In this document: positions 45,778 through 58,401 of the stretch, piece after piece | How positions within the stretch are numbered: position 1 is the stretch's first letter | How the letters are laid out: every line of letters begins with the position of its first letter | NCBI GenBank assembly: GCA_033807695.1 | Contig: CM066303.1 | Location: forward strand, 558,001-622,000 | Direction of reading: 5' to 3' | Source: Daedaleopsis sinensis | Lineage: Eukaryota; Basidiomycota; Agaricomycetes; Polyporales; Polyporaceae | Length of the DNA stretch: 64,000 nt | Made by a program: the position numbers and the translations under genes | Notes under the pieces: model-generated | Database searches by the model: none | What the model was told of the DNA's origin: nothing | Seen by the model: only the letters and a program-made list of their open reading frames with translations

Positions 45778-46141
45778 TCATGATCATCATGGCTCCTGTA
45801 CCTATACTACATACGAAGGACAAGCTATCGAATTGAGGACGTGACCTCCTCTTCTCCTGCTCCACTTTGTATCAGGTGCCGCCACCGTCAGCTCTTGCCT
45901 GAGCTACATAAATGCACCACGGCGGCTTGTTTTCGGACCGGTGTCAAAGACGGAGTCCAACAAGTACTGAATTACCGACGTCCAGCTACTAGCACGTAGG
46001 AGCCGCAGCTTCGCCGCGGATTCTAAGTGCGTACCGTAAGAATGTCCATAACGGTTACATAGCCACTGAACTTGCTCGCGTGCTCGTGCCCAATACTTAC
46101 CCGCCCGGCGCGGCCCAGAATAGGACCGTGCTCCGAAGATA
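45778..46141. other. Intergenic, no supported gene
   Basis: Between the stop of the F-box locus (plus) and the end of a weak minus-strand ORF. Only short frames are seen, and no repeat. Confidence 0.4.
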
Positions 46142-46522
46142 CTAGCGCTTGTGCCACGTCAGGGGTCGTTCCGGTGCCACCATCTCGACGACTTGGACTC
46201 CTTCGCTCTATGCTCATCCGAGTCACATCTCACACTCAGCTTCTTCGTACAGCAATAACCGTGTGCTTACCCTGAATATAGTCGCTGCATGATGCTTCGA
46301 AACACCGCCAGCTTCGGATTGATCGGATGACTCCGAGGAGTCCGGCGAACGATGGTGCATCGATGATGGGTCAATCGCAGAAGTGAGTTTTTCATGTCCT
46401 TCGTGTACTTGCGATATCTCCCACGGCACACAGACAATGTATACAGGGGTCTTCTGAAGCATACGCATGTGGGAAACACGGATGTGATCTCCCGGTACAC
46501 TCCTTACCAGGCCGCCATCCAT
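46142..46522 (-). CDS. Small hypothetical protein (uncertain)
   Basis: Two exons (46522-46271 and 46207-46142, intron 63 bases with GTAAGC and ATAG borders) keep frame and give 105 residues: MDGGLVRSVPGDHIRVSHMR, then TPVYIVCVPWEISQVHEGHE, a Ser/Asp-rich stretch (SPDSSESSDQSEAGGVSKHH) and the end MVAPERPLTWHKR. No domain recognised. Good splice borders and biased composition argue for a gene, but there is no second copy to test conservation. An alternative downstream reading (RRSPSRRDGGTGTTPDVAQA) is also open. Confidence 0.33.
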
Positions 46523-47932
46523 CAGCACAACTCTTCACGCGTTCATATACTTATCCGCGTGAGCCGAGCCATATACGGGGGTTCGTTTATCTCAACCTCT
46601 CATAAGTAGGTATAAATCACTTACTATGGGTTTAGAGTGTTTACTAAATCAGCGTATGGAACAAGGCTTCCGTTGCCATGCCAGTCCCTTAGACGCGTCG
46701 CAGCAGGTGCGTACTTGCTCCGTCTAGCTTGTTCAGCAAGGAGTTGGAGACGATCAAGAACTAATTGCATGGCCAGCGAGACTGTGCAGACAGAAACCAC
46801 CTTGTGAGGGGCCCTGTCTGCTTATATCGCTTTCTGGCGGGCACTCCATGACTTGGCGTCTCAATCACGGAAGACACGCGGAGATAGTTCGACAGTCGAA
46901 GCACATTCTGTCATTTCAATCCTCCAACTGCCCACGGTTGCTAGGATGAGGTACGCTTCTTGTTCTCTTGTGCATTCATTTCGTAAGAATACATCACCTT
47001 TACGCCACGCCACCGGAAGGTCCGGACGCCCGAGATACCCGAAGCCTCCGGAGGTTGGAAAATTAGAGTGTACAGTACTTACGCTCCGCCGGCGGGCTAG
47101 GCGTCTGGAGGTATGAACTTAAGATAGACTGCTGCTGGTCCAATGATCGGCGATTCCACGCCCCGCGTAGTGGACCTCGCCACGTCAATATCCGCTGGCA
47201 AAGCGCTTCTTGGAGGACAACGGGGTTCTCGTGAGCAAAACATAGCATCACATCTTCCTAAGGAGTATTCTGACTGACAAACTTGAATAGCAGACCACAG
47301 TATCCTTCCGACTCCCTAGCATTCCGATGATCACAACATCTCGAAGACCGTCCCTCAACAGCGATCTGGCAGTTCGATCCAGCCACAGTGACGTTTCATG
47401 GATGGGCCGAGGTCGCCAGGCCGTGATGACCTGCTCATCAAACATCAATACTGCGAAGAACGGAAGTTGAAGTATGTTTCTCATCGCTCACGCCACTTTG
47501 CCTGGCTCCGTGCATGCGCCGGCGAGCTCGAGTGCGCGTGTGAGCCCGGTTCGACCTGACAATGTCCATAGTCGATTCCGTCAACTGATTGTATCCACGC
47601 GAAGAGAACCCTCCCGTGCTTCTCAGTCAAAGTCGACGCCGGGCACAGGCGGCGCCTCGACTCCGTATCTCCATAGTACCGCGCGCGCCTCTTTCATCTC
47701 ACGTCTGGATTTCCAGCAGAAGAAGTTGAAAGAACCCGCCACCGTGCGCCTCGCGGCGTTTGTGCCTTCGGCCTCGATGATGCGCATCGCTATCGTGATT
47801 CGTGACGTTGCCCATGATAATCTGTCCCGCCCTCCGGAGAATGTCATATACTGACCTCTGCTTGCTCAGGAGCCTCGAGCTTTCTTTCCCCGCCCCTTTG
47901 CCCCGCGGTCGCTCCCCCGGAGGGTTTCTTGC
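46523..47932. other. Intergenic, no supported gene
   Basis: A minus-strand stretch at 47484-47248 (RNILQLPFFAVLMFDEQVI ... ARSLLRDGLRDVVIIGM) vaguely resembles a fragment of a fungal multi-helix membrane protein. It is short and ends in a stop. Another at 47847-47623 (minus) is unassigned. The last bases before 47933 are upstream sequence of the Kre9-like gene, without homology to the upstream regions of its two relatives. Confidence 0.4.
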
Positions 47933-48966
47933 ATGAGGTCCTCGACGTCCCTTTCCGGCCCGGCGCCGACCCTTCGCTACTATGTCGTCCTCCTCGTCGC
48001 TCTTTTCTCCTTCTTCAAATCGACTGTGGCCGTTAGCATCGCTCTTCAAACAGCACTGATGCCGGGATTCCCTAACGTCACGCAATGCGCGGCCAACTTT
48101 GACCTCCTTTGGAAGGGTGGGGCAGCACCATGGATCGTCACCATTACCGGCGCTACTCCAGACGACATCATCGAAAAGGGGACAGTTGATTTGCCGTCGT
48201 TCTTATGGAGTCCCATTTCTCTGCCGGTTGGGTCTACCGGACAAATCACTATTACCGACCTCAACCAGGAGCAGGCCATATCTCCCTATACCATCGTCTC
48301 CAACCCCAAAGGGATCAACCTCTGCGGAGTCTTTACCCCTTTTACATCCCCAACGAAGTCTGCAGCCTCTTCAGCCGTCGAGTTGAGCCTGTCCTGTTTT
48401 TTGCTATACGAACTCCATCTGACATGGCTCTTCAAAACTTCATTTTCAGTCCCACTTCCACAACCAGCCTGATCTCTTCCACTACGAGCCCGACCTCTTC
48501 CACATCATCCGCGTCGCCCACCCCCACTGCCCCCAGCCCGGTCGACTCCGACAATGACGATAACCAGCCCTCGCACACAGTTCTGAGTGATGGCGCCATT
48601 GCCGGAATCGCCGTCGGAGCGTCGCTATTCCTCTTCGCGCTAGTCGGGATCGCAATCTGGCTTGTCCGTAGACGACGGCAACGACCGCGCTTCATGGACC
48701 TCGGTACGTGTCTCGCAATGCCACTCTCTCCTCGCTCGCAGAGCCGGCTCGCACGCCTTCTGCGCGGGGAGCTCGCTCCGGTCGTGATACGCGGGGTGTA
48801 GCATGTGCTGACGTCGTCCTTCATGCATCTAGGTGTAGAGTGGACGATGTACGCGTCGCGGAACGAGAGCAACGTCGGCGCGCCCGACTCCGCGCTAGGG
48901 CCCGCGAGCGAGAAGAGGAACTCGCTCGACTCGCTGCACAGGACGCGCTCGGCCGAGTCGGTTTAG
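47933..48966 (+). CDS. Secreted-ectodomain, single-TM protein (Kre9/Knh1-like), short-tail form
   Basis: Exons 47933-48381, 48450-48703 and 48833-48966 keep frame and give 278 residues. Exon 1 (signal peptide YYVVLLVALFSFFKSTVAV and Kre9-like domain TQCAANFDLLWKGGAAPWIV ... GINLC) is almost identical to that of the 39.5-kb gene. The stalk (TTSLISSTTSPTSSTSSASP) and helix (IAGIAVGASLFLFALVGIAI, then RRRRQR) differ from that gene and match the 43.0-kb copy. The last exon is short and different from both: VEWTMYASRNESNVGAPDSA, a Ser-rich run, ending RTRSAESV. The likely role is as for the long form. The third intron is the longest (129 bases). Confidence 0.75.
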
Positions 48967-49658
48967 GGCGAGCGTGGTGTACGCTGTGTATGGATAATCG
49001 CCTGGGATGTGGTGTATCAGTATTCGCACTCTCTCGTGCGCCAATCCGTCCAATCCATGGCCCGCGGAGCACGTTGGGAGGATGTGATTGAAGCGCATCT
49101 GCGGCGCTAGGATGTGCTAGCCGCCCTCGGGTTGTACACGCAGGGGCATCAGTGCGTGCGGGCTACTCTCTCGGAGCTTGCGAGCCTTGCTACCGTGCCC
49201 GAGCCGCTTCTGCTGCCTGGATGCACTGCGAATACTTACCGGGCAGCGGCAGAGGACCCGGATGACAATAGACCCTTCAGGCACGATATCGAGCTTTGCG
49301 CATAGTTACTGTTCGCGAGTTGTACACTTCATACCACGAACTGTGGCATATACCTACCGACCTCGTGAGCTACTGTCGATTACCTGTACTTTCTACATCT
49401 CGCTCTCGCTAGTAGTTCGCGCATTGGTGTCAGAACCATGGCTGAGTCCGTACGAATCATTCCATGAGAAGTAGAGTTGAAGGTAATGTACCAGCGCACT
49501 CCTGAGCGCGATATCACGCATGGTGAGTGGTAAACGAAATCATGATCTGAACATAGGTATGGGTAATGAAGCCGCATGCCGTGAAAGAGGGGTTATCAGG
49601 GAAACGGGTTGTAGTATGCCACACCAGACGTCAAGAACCAGACGCGGCAAAGTCCACT
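48967..49658. other. Convergent intergenic region
   Basis: Lies between two convergent 3' ends (Kre9-like gene on plus, GMC oxidoreductase on minus). It should contain both 3' untranslated regions. Only short frames are seen; no hairpin or repeat of note. Confidence 0.5.
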
Positions 49659-51793
49659 TCACTTATCACCGAGAGCACTCTTGATGATGCTCGCGCACTT
49701 CTCCGCGACCATCACAGTCGGGGCCATGGTATGCGCTCCTACGATCTCCGGGAACACCGATGCGTCGCAGACCCGCAGACCCGAGACGCCGTGTACGCGA
49801 AGTTCCGTGTCAACCACACTCGGGCGGTCTCCGTGCGCCTCGTGGCCCATGCGGCACGTCGAGGTGTAATGAAAGCACGTCCGGAGGTTCGCGCGGACAA
49901 ACGCGTCGATGCGCTCGTCGTCGTCCCCGATGTCCTTCAAGTTTGGCACGATCAGGTCGTGCAGCGGATACCCGGCGGCACGGACGTCTGCCGCGACACG
50001 CATCGCGAGACGTATTCCCTTGCGTAGCGCGAGGTAGTCGTCTGGGTTGGTGAAGTAGCCGAGGTCGACGTCTGGGTGAGCGCGAGGGTTGCTCGTGGCG
50101 AGGCGCACGGAGCCGTACGACTGTGGGCGGATGTGTGTGACGAGTAGCGTGAAGATGCCCTTGCCCGGGATGTCGTGGTCGGTCGCGTTGTTCGTGAGAT
50201 GCATAATCTCAATATCCGGACGGTTTTCCGGTGAGGTTGTATCGAGGTCGTCGGGTGTAGCTTTTGGTACTACGTAGTTCTCGTCGATGAGACGCGACGC
50301 GATGAAAGTTGAGGAGGCTTGGAATGGGAATGACAGGAGACCCTGGCCCGTAACTAAGTACTTGATGACCTCTTGAACGACTTCCAAGGGACTGGCCTCG
50401 AGTCGATGTAGGGAGTCTGTGATGGGCACCTCATAAGTGAGTGGAACGCCAACATGGTCTTGCTGTCTGGAAGTCAGCGAGGGATCTGACGCTGTTCAAG
50501 CGAGGTGTACGTACCAGGAAACTTCCGACGGCGGGCATGTCACGTATTACTGGAATACCCTTGGACAATAGGTGCTCCTCTGGACCCAATCCGCTGTAGC
50601 ACATATGAGCCGCGACGTCTTCAGAGGGGAGCAAAATGTTTCCTACCTCAGCATCAGCAGCTGTGGCGATCCCACCGCACCAGCACATAGTATGATCTCT
50701 TTTCTAGCGCAGGCGTAATATCGCTGGCCCGCCTTCCTGGTATTCGACGACTCGAAGTGAACTCCGGCCGCACGTACCCGGCCACTCTCCTGTGTGAGCT
50801 GAATGCGAGTCACTAGTGTATTCGTGCATATCTTCAGTCGGTCCTTGCGTGCCTGCGCCACCGTCGCCGGTAGGAATGCGCGATTCACCGAATGACGCCG
50901 GAAGTCGTCGTCTTGTATGACATCAAGAAGTCCTGTACCGCATGCGGGCATGTCGGGTGCATTAAGATCAGGATACCGTCCTATACCGGACTGGAGGAAG
51001 GCATCGTGAACGCTGTGACAGAACGCGGTCAGACAGTGCTATACTACCAGACATCAGATCCCCGTGCATACCGTGGAATGATCTCGTACGGAGCGCCAGG
51101 GAATTGACGGTTTTGCCACACCCCTGTGTAAGAAGAAGACGAGGTCAGACTCTGAGATGGCTTCAAGAACAGAGAACAAATCTCAACCATCGTGACCTCG
51201 AAACTTGACTCCCGGATGGCCCTGAGCCTTCTCGGACATGGTGAAGAATGGTTCAACATCTGCGTATCCCCATCCCGTCATCCCGAGCTCTTTCCAGCGG
51301 TTGTAGTCTCCAGGACTACCTAGATGTCGCTTTATGAGCTGTAAGCTGGCCTGTCTATCGACCACGTACCTCGCGTGTACAACAGGGAGTTCATGCGAGA
51401 AGTTCCCCCTAATGCTTCGCCTCGCATGATTTCGAGATACCTGTTGTCTGCATGCTGCATAGGAAGTGACCACCAGGTCTTGGCCACCGTCCCGGTACGG
51501 TACGGGTTCCCTGAGATGACAGGGACGCGCGAGGCCCAGGTGTCTGCCACAGGCCCCTGCTCGATGACGAGAACCGATATCGCGGGGTTCTCGCTCAAAC
51601 GAGATGCAAGAACGCATCCTGCGGTTCCACCTAGTACACGTGTCAGAAAAATACACGCAGTCAGAAAGGAGAGAGATAGGCACGTACCTCCGACGATGAT
51701 ATAGTCGTATGTACATGGCTCCCCTTCTGTTTCACTGCCATTTGGATACGGGCTTCCCACTTGGGGCGCGCTGAGTTCTGGAAGTGTGGGCAT
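49659..51793 (-). CDS. GMC-family FAD-dependent oxidoreductase
   Basis: Seven exons splice exactly in phase to 596 residues, the usual GMC length: 51793-51688, 51630-51370, 51319-51197, 51123-51072, 51012-50647, 50593-50515 and 50462-49659. It starts MPTLPELSAPQVGSPYPNGS. The FAD dinucleotide motif is YDYIIVGGGTAGCVLASRLS, with VLVIEQGP at the end of the next strand. GMC signature 1 is around GGTSRMNSLLYTRG, and signature 2 is CAGAVGSPQLLMLSGLGP. The C-terminal pair is H in CFHYTSTCRMG and H in GAHTMAPTVMVAEK. The family (aryl-alcohol oxidase, glucose oxidase, choline dehydrogenase) oxidises alcohols or sugars. The substrate cannot be told from sequence. No clear signal peptide, so it may be intracellular. 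It lies upstream of no partner gene but next to three esterases on the same strand. Confidence 0.88.
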
Positions 51794-52322
51794 CTGAGGG
51801 TTACTAGAGAAGCAGATTCCGCAGCCGAGAGCGGTGCAGCTGATGACAAGGCCCCTGACCGTGAGAATATCATATCGGACATGCACATCCGACCTCCTCA
51901 GGCTGCTCCATCGACTGCTTTGCGTCCGAGTCGAGGAGGACGTGCAGGGAAGTGACAATAGTTACGTCTGGAGAGTTCGCTGGGGCTGGGAAGATGCAGG
52001 AGCTTTGGCGGGCAATCTCGAGAGGCAGAACGTGCTCAGTGATGGCGATGGCTATGGCGATGGCGCTATCAATGTATATCGTTGAGGGCTGGCGAGTGTC
52101 GCTGTGTAGGGCCACACTGTGTGCGCAAACCCTAGGAGCGAATACAGTATCGTGCATGAACACGCCTTTGCGACTCCTGATGTCATGATAACTCGAGCTT
52201 TCTGTGTTTGCGTGCGGGATAGCATCACGTGTGGCCCAAGCATGAAGGGATAATAGCGCATTAAATGTCCGGTCCTACAAGTATGTGGTGCTGGCCCAGG
52301 GTAAAGCAGGTACGCGTGAGCT
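51794..52322. other. Upstream region of the GMC gene
   Basis: Contains the presumed promoter of the GMC gene and the 3' untranslated region of the esterase at 52.3 kb. A short imperfect GATGGC/TATGGC repeat lies at about 52041-52070. No other element recognised. Confidence 0.5.
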
Positions 52323-54592
52323 CTACTCCCCGAGGTCCTCTGCGATGGAGTTTATGAACGCAATCTGCTCGGAGCGATAGGTGTCCGGAACGACGGCGAG
52401 GCTGGCTACGAGGGGGAGCACGAATTGAGTCGTGTCGAACTGAAGCAGTACCTTCGGTCGACGGTCACAATCAGTACGAGCATGGTCACGACTGCACCAC
52501 AGACGAGCTCACCTGATGGTCATGTTTATACTCTGGCCAGATCGTCCCTGTTCCACCAAAGCGGGGACAGTGGTAAGCGTCCATCGTAGCTACAATGCTC
52601 GAACGACAGAACACGTACTAGGATAGCCCTTGCCATCGTTCGGCGTCAGACTGACAGCAAACGAGACCCAGTAGTCGAGCATCGCTTGGCTGAGAAGCTG
52701 CTCGCTCGCGTCGGGGCTGGTGAGCGCCATCAAGCCATAGACGTACGGAAGCTCGCTGGTGTGCGCGACTGGACATAAATAACGCCGTAACAAATCGATG
52801 TCAGCACCATGAAGAGCTTCATATTCGGGACAAAATCAATCGCACCTCCTTTACTGGCTATGACCACCGACTTCTGATCGTCGAAGAGGTACCCGAAGGT
52901 CTTCACGCCGGCGGCGCTTGCCGCCTGAGTCCATGCCCTCCGCGGGGCATGGAAGGACGCATCGCCCAGAACCGCAGCGACACGCTTGTACTGGGAGCTC
53001 AGCCCGAATGTCTCGTTCCCCGTGCCGTACGGCGAGCCCAGAGCGGGCACGTCCGGGTACAGTTGTAAGATGGTCGCGACATCCTGCTCGAAGTTCGGAG
53101 GAGGGTCGCCGAACGGCTGGTCGTCTATGAGAAGGAACTGGACGGCTTGCTCTTCCGTCGTGATCGACTCGGGACTGAAGTCGGTACCTGAAACAACGAA
53201 TGAACATTGAGCATGGCGTAGTGCGATCGGCTACGAGGGAAAGGGTCCCACCTTCGTCTAAGACGGTCCCCGCGATGAACGGAATGTTCGAGAACTTCCC
53301 GGCCGCGAAACGCTTGGACGGGAGGTCGGGGATGATCCCGTCTGGGCCATCAATGACGGGGACGAAGAGGAAAGGCTGAGGGAACGAAGCGGCCGTCTGC
53401 TCCCAGGCATCGAGAAGCGTCGCTGTGTCCGCGCTTTGCATGCACGAGAACGTATCTCCCGGAGCAGCTTTGGCGCAAGCAGGCACCTCGGAGACGAACG
53501 TCTCCCATGCAACCTCCCGTCGCGACGCTTGGAACAGAGGTGTTGTACTTGCCGAGCCTGATTCGAAAATCTGAATATGCGATATGAGTGGCTGAGCTTG
53601 AATCGTCCAGGAACGTCATCTTACCGCCGCACGAACGTACTTCTCAAGGCCGGAGTTGAGGTACAGGAGCCCAATCGATACCGCACCTGCACTCTGTCCA
53701 AAGATCGTCACCTAGAGTATATCCACATAGTCAGAAGCTGTCAAGTCTGTAGTGTAGATGCTCACCTTCGACGGGTCTCCTCCGAATGAGCTTATGTGCT
53801 TCTGCACCCATTGAAGTCCCGCGAGCTGGTCCTTGAGGCCAAGATTCACCGCCCCTCTCTGGTCTGCCTCGTTCCCCTGCGGGAATCCAAACGGCCCGAT
53901 ACGATAGTTGATGCTGACATACACTACCGGCGTTCCCTGAGGCATGGGCGACGGAAATGAGACCGCAGCGCAGCGCGAATGAATGATGGCGCTTACCCGT
54001 ATGACGCTCTTGGTGATGATTCCGCTAGCGTTGTAAATTGATGTTTCGCCTTGGAGGAACGCCCCGCCGTAGATCCATACCATTACCGGCAGAGCGGAGG
54101 TGTTGCTAGTCCCAGAGGGACGGTATATGTTCAGGGTGAGGCAGTCCTCCGATACACCATCGACCTACATGACGCGCTGTGAGTACTGAGCGCTCGCCGA
54201 GCAGAGGAGTGAATGGATGTGGAGACAACTCACCGAGAACTGTACACAGGGGGGACCGTAGGCAGTCGCGTTGTACTCGCTAGTAGGGAGCGTGTCATTG
54301 AAGACCGGGGGAGCGAAGCGCAAATCACCAAGCGGAGGTGTGGCGAAGGGAATTCCTTTGAGATGCAGGTTATTGAGTGCGAAATGATCTCGAACCGCCA
54401 GCAATACGTACCACCGAAGAAGTCGACGCCAACAATGCCAGCAAATAACTGGCTTGCTCCAACGACGGTTCCGCTGCCGAGGGGAACCTGTGGAGGTTGG
54501 GCCCTTGCGCAGCGCGAGAAGCTGGTGAGTATAGATGTAAGGAATGAGAGTGTTCGCAGAGCGTGGCCCTGCCGGAAGATGGGGAGCATCAT
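52323..54592 (-). CDS. Secreted type B carboxylesterase/lipase 1
   Basis: A multi-exon minus-strand gene of the carboxylesterase (COesterase, alpha/beta hydrolase) family, about 550 residues. It starts MMLPIFRQGHALRTLSFLTS (signal peptide) and ends ...EDLGE. Conserved blocks in order: [40 protein letters not shown] (oxyanion region), [48 protein letters not shown], the nucleophile elbow TIFGQSAGAVS, the acid GTVLDEG and the histidine VAHTSELPYVYG. The full triad Ser-Glu-His is thus present. It hydrolyses carboxylic esters, probably outside the cell. First of three tandem copies in the same orientation; copies share intron positions, so they arose by duplication. Confidence 0.86.
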
Positions 54593-55371
54593 GGCCGGCT
54601 GATGCTGCTTGATGCTGCTCCCTGTCAATATAAGAGAATTCGCTTCGTCACGGGTATCGTACACGGGTCAATGCACAAGACAAACTTGCCCTACTAGTAT
54701 TCCCGCGCCTACGCTCTGACAGGCTGTCATCCGGGTTCATTTTGCATGCTAATCAGTTCGCGTTACTAACTACTTGATCTCCGGTAATCATATTGCTCCC
54801 GAATGTCCGCTTGCCCTCTTACCTGTGAGGTTCGACTACTTGGTTCGGGACGGCAGTAATGGTAGGCTTGAACGAAATTGCATCGGTATCCTGTATGGCG
54901 CCGGCGAGCTGAAAGGCATGCTCAACGTTTAACCACATAGCACCGGAGGGTACGTATACGTACAGAGCTGAGAGACTGTGAGGACTAAGTCCCGCTACGA
55001 TGAAACCATGAAGTCCTCCGATATACAAAAACGTTCATGATCGCCACGTAAGTCCAATGACGAAGTCGGCACGGAAGGTCGACGGGAACTCTGGGAGCAC
55101 TCTGCCCCTAAGTGTGACATATCTGTAATGACTTTTGGTCAGCGACCGCTAAGGATCTCGACCAAGCGGCTTGGCTCACGCACCACGATGAATGACCCAC
55201 TATGGTCGTGGTCACACTCAGGGAGGATCTCGTAGACACACACTTAGCAATGAATGCGTCACCTCATGTAGTCTGCGAAGAGAAAAGCCCATGGACCCTA
55301 ACATTGTCATCGCGTAGTTCACACTAGCACTGCTGTTCTATGGAGTGTAGTAGGCAACGATTTCTCTTCCT
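54593..55371. other. Intergenic between esterases 1 and 2
   Basis: Upstream region of esterase 1 and 3' region of esterase 2. No gene or repeat recognised. A short minus-strand frame (55028-54819) has no features. Confidence 0.5.
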
Positions 55372-57565
55372 TCATTCTCCGAGGTCACTTGCAACGGAGT
55401 TAATGAACGAAATCTGCTTGGAGCGATAGTCATCGGGGACGATATTGAAGCTGGCAGAGGATGGGATGGACAGTTTGGTCGTGTCGAACTGCAGTAGCAC
55501 CTGGGGAGATCGGCGGTGTGAACACTTATCTATGTAAGTGACACTCGGACATACCTGACGCTTGGGTTCGTACTGGGGCCATATTGTCCCTGCAAACCAC
55601 GACAATGACCCTCTGCGGAGCAAACAATGTCGGGTGATACGCACTGAGAAGCCCCTTGCCGTCATTAGGGGTCATGCTAACAGTGAACGATATCCAGTAG
55701 TCGAGCATTGCACGACTCAGAAGTTGCACGTTCGGGTTAGAACTGGTGACTGCTGTCTGGCCGTAGACGTACGGGATCTCGCTTGCATGAGAGACTAAAC
55801 ATGACGCAGAGAACATGTCAGTAGATGTACTCGCAAGTTAAATTGCCCCCACATGCCTCCTCTACTGGGCGTTGTGACCGCGTTTTGGTCTGCGAAGAGG
55901 TACCCGAATGTCTTCACGCCAGCTGCACTTGCAGCGTTGATCCAAGCTCGTCGAGGCGCCTGGAATGTCGTATCTCCCAACATCGCCGCTGCACGCTTGT
56001 ATTGACTGCTTAGCCCGAACGTCTCGTTCCCAGTATTGAACGGGGAACCAAGAGCAGCGTTGTCGGGGTAGAGCTGAAGAAGGGTCGATAGATCCTGCTC
56101 GAAGCGCTCTGAAGCATTGATGAAGGGCTGGTTATCTATCTCAAAAAGCTCGATAATTTGCGCGTCGGTGGAGATCGTCTCAGGCGTGAAGATACTACCT
56201 GCACAAGAATTTAGACTTGCTTGAAAGGAGTAAACGAAAAATGCAAACCATCATCGAGAACGGTGCCCGCTATGAACGGAATCTTGGCGAACCTCCCGGC
56301 CGCGAGCAGTTTAGATGGTAAATCGGGGATGACGCCGCCCGGTCCGTCGATCACGGGTGTGAACAAGAATTGTTCTGGGAAAGAAGTTGCGGTCTCCTCC
56401 CATGCGTTGAGGAGTGTGCTGGTATTGGCTGCCCTCGAGCAAGAAAAAGTGTCGTCCTGGGACGCGGTCGCGCATGAAGGTACCTTGGAGACGAATGTGT
56501 CCCATACGACCTCGCGGCGAGCCGGGTCGAAAACTGGAAGCGTGTTCGCTGAACCCGACTCGAAGATCTGAGATAAACATGAGAAAGATAATTGGGCGAA
56601 CTGTGTGTCAGTCAGCTGCGTACCGCCCCACGAGCGATTTTATCCAATCCCGAATTGAGGAAAAGGTCCGCGATCGAGATGGCACCTGCACTCTGGCCAA
56701 AGACAGTCACCTAGCTGCTAGTCAGTACTCGCACTCGAGTAACATTGAGGCTTTTTACCTTGGTAGGATCACCTCCAAACGCACGAATGTGCTTCTGCAC
56801 CCATTGAAGTGCTACCAGTTGGTCCTTCAAGCCGAGGTTCAATGCCCCCCTACGGTCAGCCTCGCTCCCTTGAGGGAATCCAAACGGTCCAACGCGGTAG
56901 TTCATGCTGACGTAAACGACAGGTGTTCCCTGAGGCACGACACAGAAACGTCAGTCACCTCGAAGCACAGACGACAGGTGTAACTTACGCGGCGGACACC
57001 TTGGGCAATGATCTCGGTCGCATTGAACTGTGCTGTGAAACCGGCAGAGAAGCCACCACCGTAGATCCACACCATGACCGGGAGGCCGGTAGTCCTTTCG
57101 ACACCTGACGGGCGGAGAACGTTCAGCGTGAGACAGTCCTCGGACACGCCATCCACCTATTTTGGTGTTCCGCAGCATGAGCGAAGGGATCCGTGAACCC
57201 GATGAGAGACTGACCCCGAACTGTACGCAAGGTGCCCCGAAAGCCGTCGCATTGAGAGTATCGACGGCGAGAGTGTCCTGGATGATGGGAGGGGCAAAGC
57301 GCAGTTTACCAAGGGGCGGTTCGGCAAATGGAATACCTGTGTAAAGACCTTACTCAGTATAGGACGGTTTCGACAGAAGAGGACGCATACCTCCAAAGAA
57401 ATCGACCACAGTGCCGTCACTTAACGTCTGGCTCGTGCCGAGAACGATAGTGTCTGTGATAGTTACTTTCGGCGGCAAGGGATGGCCTGCCTGCGTGCCG
57501 AGAGCGAGGACGGACACTAACACATATGTGAAGAGTGAGATGGAATGCAGGATGAGGACGCCCAT
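55372..57565 (-). CDS. Secreted type B carboxylesterase/lipase 2 (Asp in place of Glu)
   Basis: Paralogue of its neighbours, starting [20 protein letters not shown] (signal peptide) and ending ...SDLGE. Blocks: [82 protein letters not shown], nucleophile [11 protein letters not shown] and histidine [12 protein letters not shown]. The acid position reads GTVLDDG where both neighbours read GTVLDEG, so the usual catalytic Glu is Asp. Some esterases in this family do use Asp, so activity is not excluded but may differ. Otherwise open and well spliced. A GTG-start extension upstream is possible but the ATG at 57565 gives the better signal peptide. Confidence 0.85.
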
Positions 57566-58401
57566 GGTGAACAGAAGAGACCTATAGCTAGAGAGAGCGA
57601 TGCCCACTATAAGTTTCCTGGATCGGTGAGCGTGTTGTGCGAGTTACTCACCAGGCACAGATTCGTGGTATGCCTCCTTCTCCTGGGAACCTTTATGCGA
57701 CCGTCATCGTACGACGCGATCAGGAGCTCCTTGGTATGCCTTGATTTGTCCATTTGACCGATGCCCACAGCCTATGAATAGGAAGTTTTCTGCTTCCGCA
57801 CACCCGGGTGACGATCTTGACTCCCCGGACTCCCACTATGTCATTCAACCACTGCACAGAAAGCTGACGAGGTGGATGCTAGCAGAGAAGCGATACCCAC
57901 GGTCAACCTGAAAAGGACGCACATGACGCGCGTTCGGTAATAGGACGGTTGGACGTACAGACGGCCTCCGAGTGATGCGAAAGCAGAAACATCTCATGAT
58001 CTGCGTTTTGCCTGTGCTCACCCCGAGTGAAAACGGACATGAATGATGAACGGAAGACTACTTAGTAGCTGTAGGGGAAAGTCTCCTTCAAATTATATGG
58101 AACTCTCAAGAGCATCGACAACTCGTGTAGACCTAGTCGGGAATTGTGTCAGATTCTCAATCACGGTCGCAGTGGGTGTCACTCACCGCAGCTCGCAATC
58201 CATGACCCGGAGGAACAGCGAGACGGGAGATTAGGGTCTACACAACGTAAACCGACATCAGTCAATACCAACAGTAATGAACGACAATTGATACGATCGC
58301 TGAGTATCTCCGTACATCTATCATATATCAGTAGATATCGGACGTCCGGGACATTTCATTCCGTGGGCTCGGCGACGGACTTCTCGCTTTATTCATGTGC
58401 C
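57566..58401. other. Intergenic between esterases 2 and 3
   Basis: Upstream region of esterase 2 and 3' region of esterase 3. No supported gene or repeat; only short frames on both strands. Confidence 0.5.

Noticed and set aside
49681..50053. Plus-strand open frames opposite the GMC gene
   Set aside because: Shadows of the long minus-strand exon that encodes the conserved GMC C-terminal domain.
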